NCBI RefSeq assembly: GCF_004359215.1
Contig: NC_090616.1
Coordinates: 2,718,490-2,782,489 of the forward strand
Length of the DNA: 64,000 nt
Origin: Bremia lactucae
Lineage: Eukaryota; Oomycota; Peronosporomycetes; Peronosporales; Peronosporaceae
Direction of reading: 5' to 3'
The notes beneath the pieces are model-generated. The model saw only the letters and a program-made list of their open reading frames with translations, made no database searches and was not told the origin of the DNA. Both the position numbers and the translations under genes were made by a program. Shown here piece by piece: positions 28,385-39,760 of the stretch. Position 1 is the stretch's first letter. Every line of letters starts with the position of its first letter.

Positions 28385-28869
28385 TGTAGCGGAGCTACCT
28401 CGCTCCTTAATTAAGAGAAAGATTTATAGACCCAAAGAGTCTCTTAGTTCTATAGGACTAATGGATATAACAACTCAGGGAGTCGTACAAGCTAATAAAG
28501 CTTAATGAATCCTAGATCAAGTGATTCAGGGGCTCGTAGAACCAAGTGGCAACTTGTGCCCGAGGGTATGTACGCTAGAAAGGCTTCTGTCTCTCACATA
28601 CCAATTCGCAAGCCTTAAGAAGGCACTAGACGCTTTAAGATCAAAAGGTGAACTGCACTTTATTACATTACTTAAATCTAAAACCTTACCCTAGCTAATT
28701 AAAGATAGATTCCGGCCGCCAGATTTATATCTGGCGGCGACCACATTTGTTACTTATAATAAATGGGATTTTAGTAGTTAACTATTTTAGAATAGAATAA
28801 GAGAATATTTTACTCATAAAGGTAGTGTACCACAACAACGGTCCTCCAATCAAAGTATGCCCCATTACA
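28385..28869 (-). repeat. 5' LTR of the Gypsy-1 relative
   Basis: In element orientation it starts TGTAATGGGG (28869 down) and ends CTCCGCTACA, followed by CC and TGGTAGCA (28382-28375), the primer site. It is homologous along its length to 52633-53118 and includes the perfect palindrome at 28715-28738. Confidence 0.9.
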
Positions 28870-29519
28870 CAGGTAGTGTTCTTGAAGCACCGACACTGGC
28901 GCTACTAAACGTTAATATGCCCCTCGTGTGGTATCTTACACATTTACTACTATCATCGGTCTTGAACGCTGATTGTATTTCGTCGAGGCAGCTTAACGAA
29001 GGATCCACTCAAAACATCGAGCGACGGGCAATAAGTACGCTCTTGTTGGGTAAACGGAAATTTTTGTGGCTTAGCATGAACTTATGTAACGAGCCTTTAC
29101 TGGAGCAGGTATAGCCACACACACCTTTTGGTGTTGCCACAGCCCCGTCTGCTTGTTTAATTGATAAAAGCTACAGATTAAAATAACAGCACAATTTTTT
29201 TATTGTTCCGCTATATCGCAAACTTAACAATTTTTTTAGAGTCGTCCTTAGATCCTCATTGGACTTTAAAACACCTCCTTATTTACATTTAGGAACCGAT
29301 ATAATAGCACCCCTTAATTATCTACCTCTGTATTTATGAGAGTAGCGTAATGGTAGCAACTTGTTGATAGCTATAATAAATATTGAGAAACCTTTATGCA
29401 GGCCTTCCCAGCTTCAGTCTCGAAAGGCGTGCAAAAAGACAGCGCAATATTTGCGTGTTTTATTTGTTTAATAGCAAGATGCTTTTTGAACAAAGAAATT
29501 ACGAGCGAAAGCCGACAAA
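28870..29519. other. Spacer without recognisable gene
   Basis: A/T-rich sequence between an inverted gag-LTR stub and Gypsy-4. The frames at 28857-29114 and 29383-29571 match nothing I know; the end of the latter overlaps the Gypsy-4 protease start. Confidence 0.5.
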
Positions 29520-29567
29520 AACTGATAATAAGAATTTTGTGGCTTGCTTGCGCTCACGTAAGCGACT

Positions 29568-30037
29568 GTGAAGAGCTTGAAAAGCCATGGTCACTTTCAA
29601 TTGACTCAGGAGCGTCTTTCAATTATACTCGACGTCTTTCCCTTGAAGAGAGTTAATAATACGTTGAGGCGCTCAAAGCACATGAAAGTGATACAACCAC
29701 TGTTCGCTAAGCGACTAGGACTCGTCTCACTGTTCCCATTGTTCCATTGAATTTAGGTATAACGTTTCTGGACTTTGACAGTACGAAACGCTGTCTCGTC
29801 CTTGATTTGGATACGAGATATGGTCTCATCATTGGTATGGCCTGGCTTGAACGCCATGAGCCATGGTTCGATTGGAGGTCTAAGATCTTTGGCGCCACGC
29901 GCACTGTTCCTAGCAAAGTTTTAGAGTGTCATGAACCCACCTTTGCTAGGCAACAAAAGCGCTATTGGCGCGGATCATTGACTGAGTCCGTCAGTGCTTT
30001 AGACATTGGAATGTCCGAGTTAAAGAACTCCATGTAA
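29568..30037 (+). pseudogene. Gypsy-4 protease
   Basis: S-I-D-S-G-A-S-F-N-Y-T-R-R near 29594-29632 is the active site. After a stop at 29654 and a shift, the second half continues at 29747-30037 with F-L-D-F-D-S-T-K-R-C-L-V-L-D-L-D and G-M-A-W-L-E-R-H-E-P-W. It matches the Gypsy-1 protease and shows the C-terminal half missing there. Confidence 0.85.
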
Positions 30038-30640
30038 TAAACAATAATTCTGAGCCCAACTCAGAAAAAGGGAAAGGGGGTCGGATGGCACGTAATCCGT
30101 CGAGTAACACTCGTTGTGATAACGATTCACTGAATGCTGAAAGCATTGTAGGTCGTATCATCAAGGGTGTAATATTCCTGAGGTAGGTGGAGTGGCACGT
30201 CTAAGTCCACCAAGTGTGGTTGGCCGAGATGGTATAATATTGAGTGACAGTAGTGACACTATTGGCGGTTCGCCAGGGTACTTTGGGTCAAACCCATCTA
30301 ATGCACTCACTGGACAAGGAAGTTGAGTTACCTAACTCCTTGTCGGATGTCGGATTAGACACCAGCTCTGGTATAGAACCAATACAGGCTGAAAAATTTG
30401 GGATGTGAATGTCCCGGCCTTAAAGAGGCGTGCTGTCTCTACTCCAAGATAGGGGAGTCGCGAAGCGTCTATACCCTCACAAAGTGATACGAGCGAGCAA
30501 TTGCGTACGCTTGTAAATGGTGTAACCGGTAGCATCGAGGATGAAGTTAGCCTTGCGGGATCCCTTCATTTACATGCTCTTTTAGAGCTAGAAGAAATGT
30601 CTATTGATGAGTGCGGCTGAGACCTAAAGACTGCCGACTT
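30038..30640 (+). pseudogene. Gypsy-4 PR-RT linker
   Basis: Plus-strand equivalent of the Gypsy-1 linker; it reads L-S-P-P-S-V-V-G-R-D and S-D-S-S-D-T-I-G-G-S-P-G near 30200-30280 in changing frames. Only about one 40-residue repeat remains, against two or three in Gypsy-1. Confidence 0.7.
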
Positions 30641-31620
30641 ATTTGAGATGGTGGTCATTCGACCAACGTTTGAGTTAAACCCATCGTCACTTCTGAACGA
30701 AGCTGTCATGTAGGACACAAAAGCTGCGCTTAGTGCGCGTAGTGGATCATCGATCCTTATAGATCCTACAGATCCATTCTATTCATTAGTTAAGGAATTC
30801 CAAGATGTGATATGTATCAATCCACCATCTGTTTTACCCCCAGATAGAGGTGTCCGTCATGAAATTGACTTGGTTCTTGGAACCAAATACTGTGTCACAA
30901 AACAGTAGCCACTACCAAAGGCAAAGTCTGACGTCACTGACGATTTCTTCCGTGCTCTGGAATGGTACGAGAGAGCAAATCTCCCCATTCGACGCCGACA
31001 TTTTTTGTGTCAAAAAGCCAAATGGTAAATGGCGCATTGTACATGCTTATAATAAGCTTAATTCTGCCGCTATACCAGCACAAACTCTCATACCTAGAAA
31101 ATATGTTCTCCAGAACCCTATGGCGGGATGTACAATGTACAGTGCACTTTACTTTGTCAATGGTTATTACTTATTGCTCATGTGAGCTAGCAATATCCCG
31201 CTTACAGCTGTTAGCACCCAAGCAATTGGAGTGGTCGGTTATGCCACAAGGGCTTTCCAACGTCTTGGCAACATTTAATCGTCTAGTGACGCAACTGGTC
31301 CGCCCTCATCATTGTTTTGCACAGACTTTTGTCGAAATATTTGTCCACAGTCGTGCGGAACAGGGCCACACGGATGTGGAAAACCACATGGACTATTTGC
31401 GAGCAGTGTTCAAGTGTATGCGCGCAAATAAATTGTATGCCATGCATCTAAATGCATTTTTGGCGCAGAACAAATTCCCTTCTTAGGGTGCTTCATTGGG
31501 AAGCGAGGCCTTAGAGCGGATCCCGCTAAGGTAAAAGCCATAGTAGATTGGCCGGTTCCAAAGTACCAAAAGGATTTGCGTAAGCGGTTGGGTCTCGCCA
31601 ATTATTTTACCCAAATATAG
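30641..31620 (+). pseudogene. Gypsy-4 reverse transcriptase
   Basis: H-E-I-D-L-V-L-G-T-K-Y (30858 on), then a stop where a Trp is expected, P-L-P-K near 30910, F-C-V-K-K-P-N-G-K-W-R-I-V and Y-N-K-L-N (31000-31070). V-M-P-Q-G-L-S-N near 31235-31260 is the conserved M-P-x-G-L block. The catalytic box reads Q-T-F-V-E-I-F-V-H-S (31322-31350): both catalytic aspartates are lost. The thumb has D-W-P-V-P near 31547-31560. Confidence 0.87.
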
Positions 31621-32250
31621 CGTAAATTACGCTGATATGGCTAGGCCATTATCTAATCTCCTTAAAAAGGATACGACTTGGTGCTGGACTAGCGCAGAGC
31701 GTAATGATTTTCAAGCAGTTAAAGAAAGTCTTATCCTTGCCCCGATTCTGGCACTGCCAAGTCCAAATCGGACTTTCAGAGTCGTTTGTGACGTATCGAA
31801 TTTTGCCATTGGCAGCTGGGCATGAACGTGTAATTGCGTTCGAGTCTAGACAGCTTTAAGCCAGAAAAGAGCTACCCAGTTCATGACAAAGAGTTACTCG
31901 CAATGAAGTATGCTCTTGTCTAATTCAGAGATCATCTGCAAGGCTCTAAGCCGTTTGTGATATATACACATCTCGCGTCGTTTAGCACTGCGACTAAGTC
32001 GCCCCATCTCTAACAGAGAATGGCTCGATGGCTGTCCTTTTTGTCTTACCCAACTTCGAGGTGAAGTAGAAGCCTGGCAAGCAGAATGCCTTGGCTGATG
32101 CGTTATCACGCAGGCCGGATTATGAGCTCTCTCTTTTAACGACTATCATGTCGCCTATTGATGAATTAATACATTCGACTTACGCCCAGGATGAACAGTG
32201 TGTAGCTCTGTTACGAGCTCTATAGAGCACTGAATCGGAATTTAAATTGT
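31621..32250 (+). pseudogene. Gypsy-4 RNase H and connection
   Basis: M-A-R-P-L-S-N-L-L-K-K-D at 31637 on, the first RNase H motif V-V-C-D-V-S-N-F-A-I near 31785-31812 (Ala to Val), Y-P-V-H-D-K-E-L-L-A-M near 31875-31910 and A-L-S-R-R-P-D-Y-E-L near 32100-32130. Frameshifts and a stop near 31857 break it. Confidence 0.8.
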
Positions 32251-32990
32251 CGGCATGTTTGCGTGCAAGATTACATCGATTTTCTATCGATAACGACCTA
32301 TTGCTTTATTGCACGAACGCTGTGGATACTCCGCGCGTCGTTGTTCCTCTTGATGAGGATTTAAAGTACAGGATCCTCTATGAAGCGCACGATACTGTCC
32401 TTGGTGGTCATCTCGGTAGGAAAAATACCTACGGCCCTGTAAGCCAGAATTATTTGTGGCCCAAGCTTTACAAATGGGTCAGCACATACGTTCGGACATG
32501 CGAAACTTGCCAACGAGTTAAACCCTTGGCGCATGCTGCTGCGCCACTGACGAGCCTTCCCGTACCCATAGGTTGCTAGGAGTCCATTAGTATGGATTTC
32601 GTTTTCGGTCTACCAAAAGATTCAGCCAGTAACTCCGCATAGTGGTCTTTGTTGGCCGTTTGAGCAAAATGGCTCACTTAGCGGCCGTGCCTAATTCCAT
32701 TGATGGAGAGGGTACAGCTAAGCTGTTTATCGATCGCGTGTTTCGACAACATGGTTTGCCAGTGCCAATTGTCTCTGATCGGGATCCCCGTTTCCCGGGT
32801 AAATTCTGGAAATCAATTTTCCGAGTGCTTGGCACCAGATTGGATATGTCCACTGCGGACCATCCGCAGACCGATGGTCAAACGGAACGTGTCAATCGCG
32901 ACATTGAAGACGTTTTACGCAGTGTGTGTGCTCAGACACCAAAGCGCTAGAGCTTAATATTCCCGGTAGTGGAATTTGCGTTTATTAACG
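32247..32990 (+). pseudogene. Gypsy-4 integrase
   Basis: The 110-codon frame 32247-32579 holds the zinc finger (H-D-T-V-L-G-G-H, C-E-T-C-Q-R-V-K). A stop at 32577 replaces the Trp codon before E-S-I-S-M-D-F-V-F-G-L-P. After a shift, 32642-32950 gives S-D-R-D-P-R-F-P-G-K-F-W and T-D-G-Q-T-E-R-V-N-R. Catalytic Asp, Asp and Glu can all be read, but not in one frame. It is very close to the open Gypsy-1 integrase. Confidence 0.88.
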
Positions 32991-33249
32991 CTTTCTATAC
33001 CTCTTCAGGCTACATTCCGTTCTATGTCAACGGTCTCACCCACCCACGCGTTCCATTAACGATACCACTGCGTGGCTCAGGAGTCAGGGGAAGAATTAGC
33101 CGATAGGCGTGCTGATATTAGCCCTGTTACCATTCGAAACAAGTAAGCGAGTTTCTCGCGACGCGATTAAGTGTCTTAAGACATGTACGTGACACGATGA
33201 CTGATACCTAAGACAAACAAAAAGAACAATTAGATGTTAAAGGCAGAAG

Positions 33250-33882
33250 CTGTATGAATTCTTATGCGGTCGGACACCGAGTGTTATTAGACGCTACAGA
33301 TCTACCTACCAACTTAATTTCCGCGGTCTTCAAGGCCCGCGCTTTATTGGACCATTTACGGTCGTGGCCAAGAAAGGCCTAGCTTACACGCTAAACCTTC
33401 CTAGCAAGATGCGTACACACCCAGTGCTCTTCGTTGGCTTGCTTAAGCCATATCGGGACCCTTCCCACGTGGACTTAAAGGCGCTTGCGCCGAGACAGGC
33501 GGTCGTGCCGCAGGTTGCTGCATCCTCACCAAATGTCTAGCTGGCCCTCTAAACGAGGTTGCCGACGTTCCAGTATCAAAAGACGGTTTTATATTGCCTC
33601 AAAAGAGCTCTCACGAAGAAGTTGCACCTAGTGCTTTAGATCATCAAATGCTTCCGTCGAGATTTCGGCGCCCTTTCACGCTGCTTGATGCGCGAGGAAT
33701 CTTCAGTTTCACGTAAAGAAACTTTCAAGGGACATCGTTGTAAGGACCAATATTGGTATCTGGTGAAGTGGCTGGGGTACCCCTCTTCTGAAAACTCTTG
33801 GGAGCTCGAGGTACCTCTTCGGCAAGATTGCCCGTACGCCGTTGACGTTTTTGAGCGCCAAGCTCAGGGTCAACTTGCGTAA
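33250..33882 (+). pseudogene. Gypsy-4 GPF domain, tail and chromodomain
   Basis: I-G-P-F-T-V-V-A-K-K-G-L-A-Y and T-H-P-V-L-F-V-G-L-L-K-P-Y near 33345-33450 form the GPF module. A Pro/Ala/Ser-rich tail follows. The frame 33685-33882 ends in a chromodomain, Y-W-Y-L-V-K-W-L-G-Y-P-S-S-E-N-S-W-E (33752-33806). This domain is missing from Gypsy-1. Shifts near 33330 and 33535 break the rest. Confidence 0.88.
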
Positions 33883-34746
33883 AACGACGCTTTTCACAAC
33901 TATAAGTGGGATTAGGTGGATTTATAGCCTCAATGCAGCTTCGATCCATGGTTGCACGGTCAACCGAAGCACTGAAATATTGGCTAGGCCTTTCTTCGTT
34001 TTGTGGTATAAATGCCGAACGTAACTGGCCTTTGGCCTTAAGCTTGGCGAAATCGAAGCGAAGCTTTCGTTCCAAACGAACATTAGCTACATCCGCAGAC
34101 TCTCGAATATTTCAAATATTGCAGAGGCGGCGAGCCTGATGGACCCAGGAAAATTCGTTTTCACTCCTTATTTCGTTTGGAAACAAAACGAGTGGAATTC
34201 CACTCAAGGAGGTCACCGAAGCCCCACGGGCTTGATCACGCAGACGCGTCAGATACTGACTTCCAGTGATTACCTATGACGTAAGGTATCGCTCATTAAG
34301 AGCGTTGCGAGCAGCGAGCTCCTCCGGCACCCTCGCCGTGGGACTGGAGATCCAGATGGCCAAGCTGTAACTCGCGATCTCTTTGCGACGCTCTTCCACA
34401 CTAAGCGGAGTGGATTTGTATTCACTATCAGGTTTAGCTTTTGCTATCTCTGCAGCTCGACGATGAGCTTGTTCCTCTTTGAGGAACGCCCACTCTTCCG
34501 ATTCATCGAGCGGATTCTAATAATATTAGACTCAGGGTCCTGTGTCCTGCTCAATGCAGTTAAGACATCAGCGGCACCACGTTCTCGGAACGGATTCAGG
34601 GCCCCCCGACGTTCATCCGGAGGAGAAGGCGTGTAAGAGCGACGCTCTTGCTCCTCATCCTCTGATAGAGTGTGACTTTCAAAGTGCACCATTCCCTCAT
34701 CGTCGAGGAAGGTGCTAAGAGTCTGTGCCTCACGCTTAATTGTCAT
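33450..34746 (-). pseudogene. Antisense gene of Gypsy-4
   Basis: Starting at the ATG at 34746, the minus strand encodes the same protein as 53230-54447: M-T-I-K-R-E near the start, an acidic segment (S-E-D-E-E-Q-E-R-R), G-A-A-D-V-L-T-A-L, then L-A-I-W-I-S, Y-L-T-R-L-R-D-Q-A-R-G-A-S-V-T-S and F-A-K-L-K-A-K-G-Q-L-R-S-A-F-I-P. A frameshift near 34530 and stops near 34277 and 34115 break it; the Gypsy-1 copy has Lys and Trp at those stops. Between 33875 and 33725 it runs opposite the chromodomain, then enters a coiled-coil stretch opposite the pol tail. Function unknown. Confidence 0.75.
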
Positions 34747-34830
34747 GGGACAAAGCAATGCAAAACCAAAAATGTTAGTTGTTTATGTTGCAACCTTAAA
34801 GAGTGAGCTAAGTGATGTTTGTTGAGCTTG

Positions 34831-35300
34831 GGAAGAGGACTGGCTCTTTTGTGTTGTGTAATGGTCACCGTTGAGCATGCTGGTGCGATCCAAGTCGGTG
34901 TTAAGTCTCTCGTCACCATGAGTGTCACTACCGGAGGTGTCGTTGCCAGTGCCTGCAGGGTCGTTGACCCCACCGTGCGCGGTGTGCGACTGGCAACCTT
35001 GGCTGTCATTACTGTCTAAGCCTTTTTCTCTGCTGTTTCTATTGACGCTACCATCGCCCGAGTCGCTACAATTGTCGGTCCCATTGCTGCAACGGCTGAT
35101 ATATTGTCGTCGCTGTCGTCATTGTCGCTAACTTAACCGCTGTTACTGCTGTTGCTGTTCCGGTCGTCCTTGTGATTAGACGTGGTGTCCTCGCCGTGAA
35201 CGTCGTCAATCACGGCCCGCGGCTTGGAGCACTTAAGCACGATCGTGGTTGATCACTGAGGTAACCGCTGCTACCTCTTTATCAGCTCGACCAGCTTCCT
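34831..35300. other. Low-complexity GTC/GAC-rich stretch
   Basis: Biased sequence; the minus strand reads Ser/Asn/Asp/Gly-rich peptide (N-D-T-S-G-S-D-T-H-G-D-E near 34935-34900), similar in style to the Gypsy-8 linker at 13430-13580. The plus strand gives a hydrophobic Val/Ala/Thr-rich frame that is probably its shadow. Origin in an element linker is a guess. Confidence 0.35.
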
Positions 35301-35800
35301 CGTCCTTGCCATCATTCGCGTCAGCGCTCTCTGCAAAGCTTTCCGCTGGGCTTATGCCCCCCGGATCCGGTCTACCTTCGACGCTGCATGTGCTTTTGGA
35401 CAGACGTCGGTATTTTTTTTAAATGTCGACAACTGCCAAAACACCGTTTTGAAGCACAAATGTTTAAATAAATCTAGTACCAGGCATGTCTTGCCTTCTG
35501 TCGATACTGCCCTAGACGTGGGTTTTGATGCTCTTTCACGTCCGCGATCGATCTTCGTCTGAATCGCAATATTCTTTCGTACAGATGCAATTGTTTTTCA
35601 AATTTCGATCATTCGGAAGATGGCAAAAGAGTCAGTCAATGACAATTCAGTTCGCAGAGAGGAGCTTTGCGTTAAGCGAGCGATCGTGGCTTGGTCCAAG
35701 TTGGCCGAAAGAGTCACATGAGAAGAAGGCAGTGCGGACACCTGGTGTCGGGTGTTTCGGAGCTGGAAAATGGGAAGTGAGCTATTGTGGCTTGAGGCGG
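35301..35800. other. No recognisable gene
   Basis: I see no domain, RNA or repeat here. A plus frame of 94 codons (35525-35809) has no recognisable similarity. Confidence 0.5.
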
Positions 35801-36930
35801 TTAAAATAGAGGAGAAACCCCCACAAATTGCACATATCGTCTCTGACTTTTAATATGATGAAATGGTGAGTCCGTGAGCGAACACGGATAGAATTCGGTC
35901 GAAAACTGACGTAGTCGCCAAATGTTGAGTGCGAGCACATTGACCGCAGTATCTGACAAAGGCCAAGCTGCTCTGTGATGTCGTAAATCCTGCTCAATTA
36001 GAACCTTACATATGCCGCGAAGGTCGTGAATACCACCGCGAGTGCTGGAGTCACAGGCAAGGGTTTTCGTCCGTCCGAACACCAACGGTTGTGGTTGCTC
36101 CAGAGCACGTGCATTGTTGAAGCTCAAAGAACGTGCCCTGCGTCGCGAACGACATCGGTGTGCCCCCCCCGTTCGTCTCGCACGCGCAGCTCGGACGCCA
36201 ACGATGTCGAGCCAGTCTGGCCTTGCGGCAAAGAGTGGCGAAACGACCGCGATCACGTGACACCAGAGCTGTGAAGCAAGTAAACAATCAAAGAATAAGT
36301 GTTTCTCGGTCTCGATCGACTCGCAGTCGTCGCGTACACAGATGCGGATACCTAGACGGGACGCTTCCAAAACCCAGAAGCGCGAGCGAACTGGAAACAG
36401 CCGGAACACAAGGCGGAACTGCAAGTCTTCGAAGACCGAAAGAAAAATCTCGCGCAGGTTCTTGCTGTATTCTACAAAAGCCTTGATTCGGTTATCATCG
36501 ACGCGTGTTGAGAAAACCTTCATTGGATTTGTTTTTTTATAGTTATGGTGTCCAAACGGTGGACAGAAGCGCTGACATCGGGATCGAAGGGATCAAATAC
36601 TTTCGCGTGTCGCTTTTACACCCTAAGAACGGAAGCAGTCGCTGCAGGCTTGCGAACGACAAGCCTCGCATTAGATTTAATGCACCGAGTCGGTCCACGA
36701 TCTGTATTGCTTCACGGTACAGCATGCGCAGCCACCGTATATGTACACAAGGTTCGACTTGCAAGTGCGTGAAGTCGATATGACTTCGCGAAAAGTCATA
36801 GTGATTCGTCCATGCCTCGCCCTCACAAAGTCACTGAGAGATCAAAGTCCGAGGAAAAGTGAGATTTGCAGCCGAAAACAGCGTTGTGGCTCGGATATTA
36901 TGCCGAGACACCGCCCAGCACTTCGGCCCT
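35801..36930 (-). pseudogene. LINE-3: 3' end with zf-RVT domain
   Basis: The 240-codon minus frame (36523-35801) carries F-R-L-V-F-R-L-F-P-V-R-S-R-F, C-V-R-D-D-C-E-S-I-E-T-E-K-H-L-F-F-D-C and S-Q-L-W, the cysteine/histidine zf-RVT domain at the end of LINE ORF2. Upstream (36764-36543) L-Y-R-E-A-I-Q-I-V-D-R-L matches LINE-2 near 40450-40490. The RT core and endonuclease are absent, the usual 5' truncation of LINE copies. The plus strand here shows only shadow frames. Confidence 0.85.
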
Positions 36931-36942
36931 CGTCCACTATCT

Positions 36943-37390
36943 GCTTCAATAGCTCAGTAGTAGAGCACTTGCTTCGTAAGCGAAAGTTCGGTGGTTCAAT
37001 CCCGTCTGGGGGCTGCTTCTTGACTTTCGAGCATCAATGCTTCAATTCTGATTAATCTTTGATTGGAGGGTCGTAGAATTACTATTTTCGCCATATTCTT
37101 GCCGTCATCAATACGAGTAAATTGTACGATCATTACGCTATGATCTGGTTGCATCGGAGAATACGACGCTGTACTTTTGTTAAGGCTCGGTACATACATT
37201 ATGTCGATGTCATCTTGACAACACACGCAAGATGATGTAGGTACATTGCACCGCGCACGGGACACGATGCGTATATTAGAATCTTCGAAGTACCAACACC
37301 CGCCGCAGAATATTTATCGAGCAGCTTGCGTTATTTAATGCGCTATTCGTTTATTCTTTTTATCCTTCGCTGCTTTTGTAAATGGATACC
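36943..37390 (+). repeat. SINE-T copy 1 (tRNA-Thr-like head)
   Basis: A tRNA-like head (36943-37015) has A box TAGCTCAGTAGTAG, anticodon arm TTGC-TTCGTAA-GCGA with anticodon CGT (Thr), and B box GGTTCAATCCC. A body of about 370 bp follows, closely matching 50822-51195 to the end TTATCCTTCGCTGCTTTTGTA. No poly-A tail. No coding capacity. Confidence 0.85.
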
Positions 37391-37399
37391 ATATTCACT

Positions 37400-38640
37400 G
37401 GCAGGTGGTGTCGATTTTCCCGCAGCGGCCAACACAAAGTCCTGCTTAGGTTCACTTCTTCAGTCGCACAACCGTTGAATGGTATTTTCAGCTCCAATTA
37501 CTATCAGGCTCTCCAAACGATAGAAGTCAAGCTCGAAATGAAAGACTTGACTACGAACCATCAGTTTGGGTTTTGGCGTCAAAGGGTCCTGTGAATGCAA
37601 AGCAGCCCAACGCACTAAAGACATCGTCCGAGTCTGCATTCTTCTTCGAGAAGCACCACACGACAGTCAAGAAGGCATATAAGCCGTCACCGGTCCCAGC
37701 TGTAGCTGAGTCTATGCCAGACGACGAGAACACGGCCCTTCTCAGCATATTTCCTGACCGCGTTGCGGCTGCAGACGCCCAGGTCGACGGAGTGTGCACT
37801 CTTCTCGAAAAAGTGACAAATCCTGACAACATCACAAGGATGGCAGTCGCGTCACCTCTCGCTTTCAACAGTGCGCTGTCACTGAAAATGGAAGCGAGTG
37901 GCTAAGACGGCGCTAGACTTGCCCAGCTGCATGTCATAAACCGTGTGCTGTGTGCGACACAGCCTAATGAAGACACCACATTTTGCAAGAAGTGAACAAT
38001 AATAATAGGGATGCAAGTCCCATCTAAGTGTGGTGACATCTTCAAAGTGTGTGCCAAATGGTAGACGTCGTCCAATTCCATCAAGTGGCTGTCTCGAGCG
38101 ACCAAGGCGTTGGGCACATTTGAGCTCATGCTCATGTCCATAGCACCGACGATCTTCTCCAACGATAACTGGATCCGGTATATCACTGGTGAACCAGTCG
38201 AGTGGATTCCAGTGCATCCCACGCCCCTAATTCATCCTAATATCCTCCTACTCCTCCTACGTTCTGAAATCTAGGATTTCTACTTGCAGCAATGGAGAAA
38301 GGTGCAATGGCCCCCTTCTTAACGATTTGGAGACTCTCCAAAAGCTTGATGATTTATATTCCTCTTCATCTTCGGTACTGCAACTTGAGGACGTTAATAG
38401 GATCGTTGTAATGATAGCGGGGGGTCTAGTCCCTCGTTGCTAGACACCGAGTGGGTTATCTCGACAAACCCTCACAATACTTCTCTCCGTTTCATGGAAT
38501 ACTGGGGGTCTAAGATGAGGGATCATAACAGCCCTCGTAGGCGATCTCCTCCACCCGACGATTGTAAGCAGCGCAAGCATCGCAACTCAGTCACATGCTT
38601 TGTCACCGATATCGACGTACAATTCTGGACGCACCAATGA
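37400..38640 (+). pseudogene. LINE-2: decayed 5' region
   Basis: Plus frames 37382-37594 and 37573-37905 are open but unrecognised. Near 38080-38270 the strand reads R-A-T-K-A-L-G-T-F-E-L-M-L and W-I-R-Y-I-T-G-E-P-V-E-W-I-P. From 38340 to 38640 Y-S-S-S-S-S-V-L-Q-L-E-D-V-N-R is followed by short frames. Position before RT suggests ORF1 and endonuclease remnants. Confidence in the role is low. Confidence 0.4.
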
Positions 38641-39760
38641 CGCCATCATACCTTGCAAGTGCGATTAAGCACATGAAATCGTCGTCAGCACCCGGCATGG
38701 ACGGTTAGTCTGCTGGCTTCGACCAGGTGGCTCCAATAGTGTTTGGCGGCTGCATACACATCGTCTTTGCCGATCGACTTAGATATGGCAAGCTGCTTTA
38801 ATCTCAAACGAAGTTGGCAGTGGTGCTCTTACACAAGAAAGGGTCACGAGCTGAGCCTGGAAACTACCGACCCATCGCTCTAATGCAAGTCGATGTGAAG
38901 GTCCTGTCAAAATCTTTGACGTACAGGCTACAAAGTGTCACACCAAATTTTATCCACTCAGAACAAAAAGGCTTTCTCAAAGGCCGTTCCATACACCACC
39001 ACATTGCTTCCTCGCCGATCTGCAAGATCTCGTTACAAGTCGGGATGAAGAAGTGTATACACTTTTCCTGGACTTTGAAACGGCGTTTCATCGGGTCAAT
39101 TGGCACTACATGTTCAGATTGCTCAAAGTAAATGGAGCTCGCGATATACACAGTGGATTCAGTTGCTGTACACCGTCACTCACGGCACTGCTAATCAACC
39201 AAAACATTCAGTCTGCACTATATTCAACATAAGTGGTAAATCAAGGCGATCGGCTATCTGCGCTTCTCTTCATCTTAAACATTGAGCCGTTTGGCAACCT
39301 GCTGAGGTCTCACGATGATGTCCGAACGCAAATCACACTATTACAAGCGCGTTCTTCGCGGATGACTCGACTCTTCTGGGTGGATCGATACCAAACTTGC
39401 AAGCCCATTTTGAGATTGTGGAGGAGTACTGCAAAGGCTCTGGTGCAACACTCAATATGTCCAAATCGATGCTGCTGGCATTGAACAGAAATCAAGACTG
39501 TCCTTTGCTTCTAGAGTACAAGTACTCAACCGCACGGAGACGGTAAATTACCTTGACATCCTGTTTGGGCAATCGTCGGTAGATGGCGCCCTCGTGCATC
39601 TTCTAAAGCAGCGCTTGTACGACTGCTTCAAGATGTGGTATCGTAGAGCGCGGACGCTTCATGGTCGACTCCTGGTAGCTCAAACGATAATCCTCTCTCG
39701 TTTAAGGCATCACACAGGACATGTGGCAATTCCGGCAACGGTAGTGAAGCGGTAGCAGTC
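38640..39760 (+). pseudogene. LINE-2 reverse transcriptase
   Basis: M-K-S-S-S-A-P-G-M-D-G (38671-38703) opens the RT. The frame 38814-39131 has L-L-H-K-K-G-S-R-A-E-P-G-N-Y-R-P-I-A-L and L-S-K. F-L-D-F-E-T-A-F-H-R-V-N-W near 39065-39103 is motif A. G-D-R-L-S-A-L-L-F near 39246-39270 is motif B. The catalytic F-F-A-D-D-S-T-L-L-G at about 39353-39382 is intact, followed by S-G-A-T-L-N-M-S-K-S. Stops and shifts occur between each block. Confidence 0.9.

Larger units (their letters stand above)
29520..34830 (+). mobile_element. Gypsy-4: protease to antisense gene, no LTRs
   Basis: A plus-strand relative of Gypsy-1 holds protease, linker, RT, RNase H, integrase, GPF domain, chromodomain and, on the opposite strand, the antisense gene. 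Similarity to Gypsy-1 ends near 34830, about 70 bp past the antisense ATG, where the purine tract and LTR should follow. Gag and both LTRs are missing. Confidence 0.88.

Noticed and set aside
34743..35131. Hydrophobic plus frames as a membrane protein
   Set aside because: They arise from GTC-rich low-complexity DNA and contain stops; no start or domain supports a gene.
36026..36486. Plus-strand frames up to 117 codons
   Set aside because: They are shadows of the LINE-3 zf-RVT frame on the minus strand.
36943..37015. A functional tRNA-Thr(CGT) gene
   Set aside because: Three copies share a common 3' body and acceptor pairing is poor, so this is a SINE head.
37902..38222. D-G-T-C-I-P-I on the minus strand as a Harbinger-type transposase motif
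   Set aside because: No other transposase motif is nearby, and the plus strand reads equally well in a LINE context.
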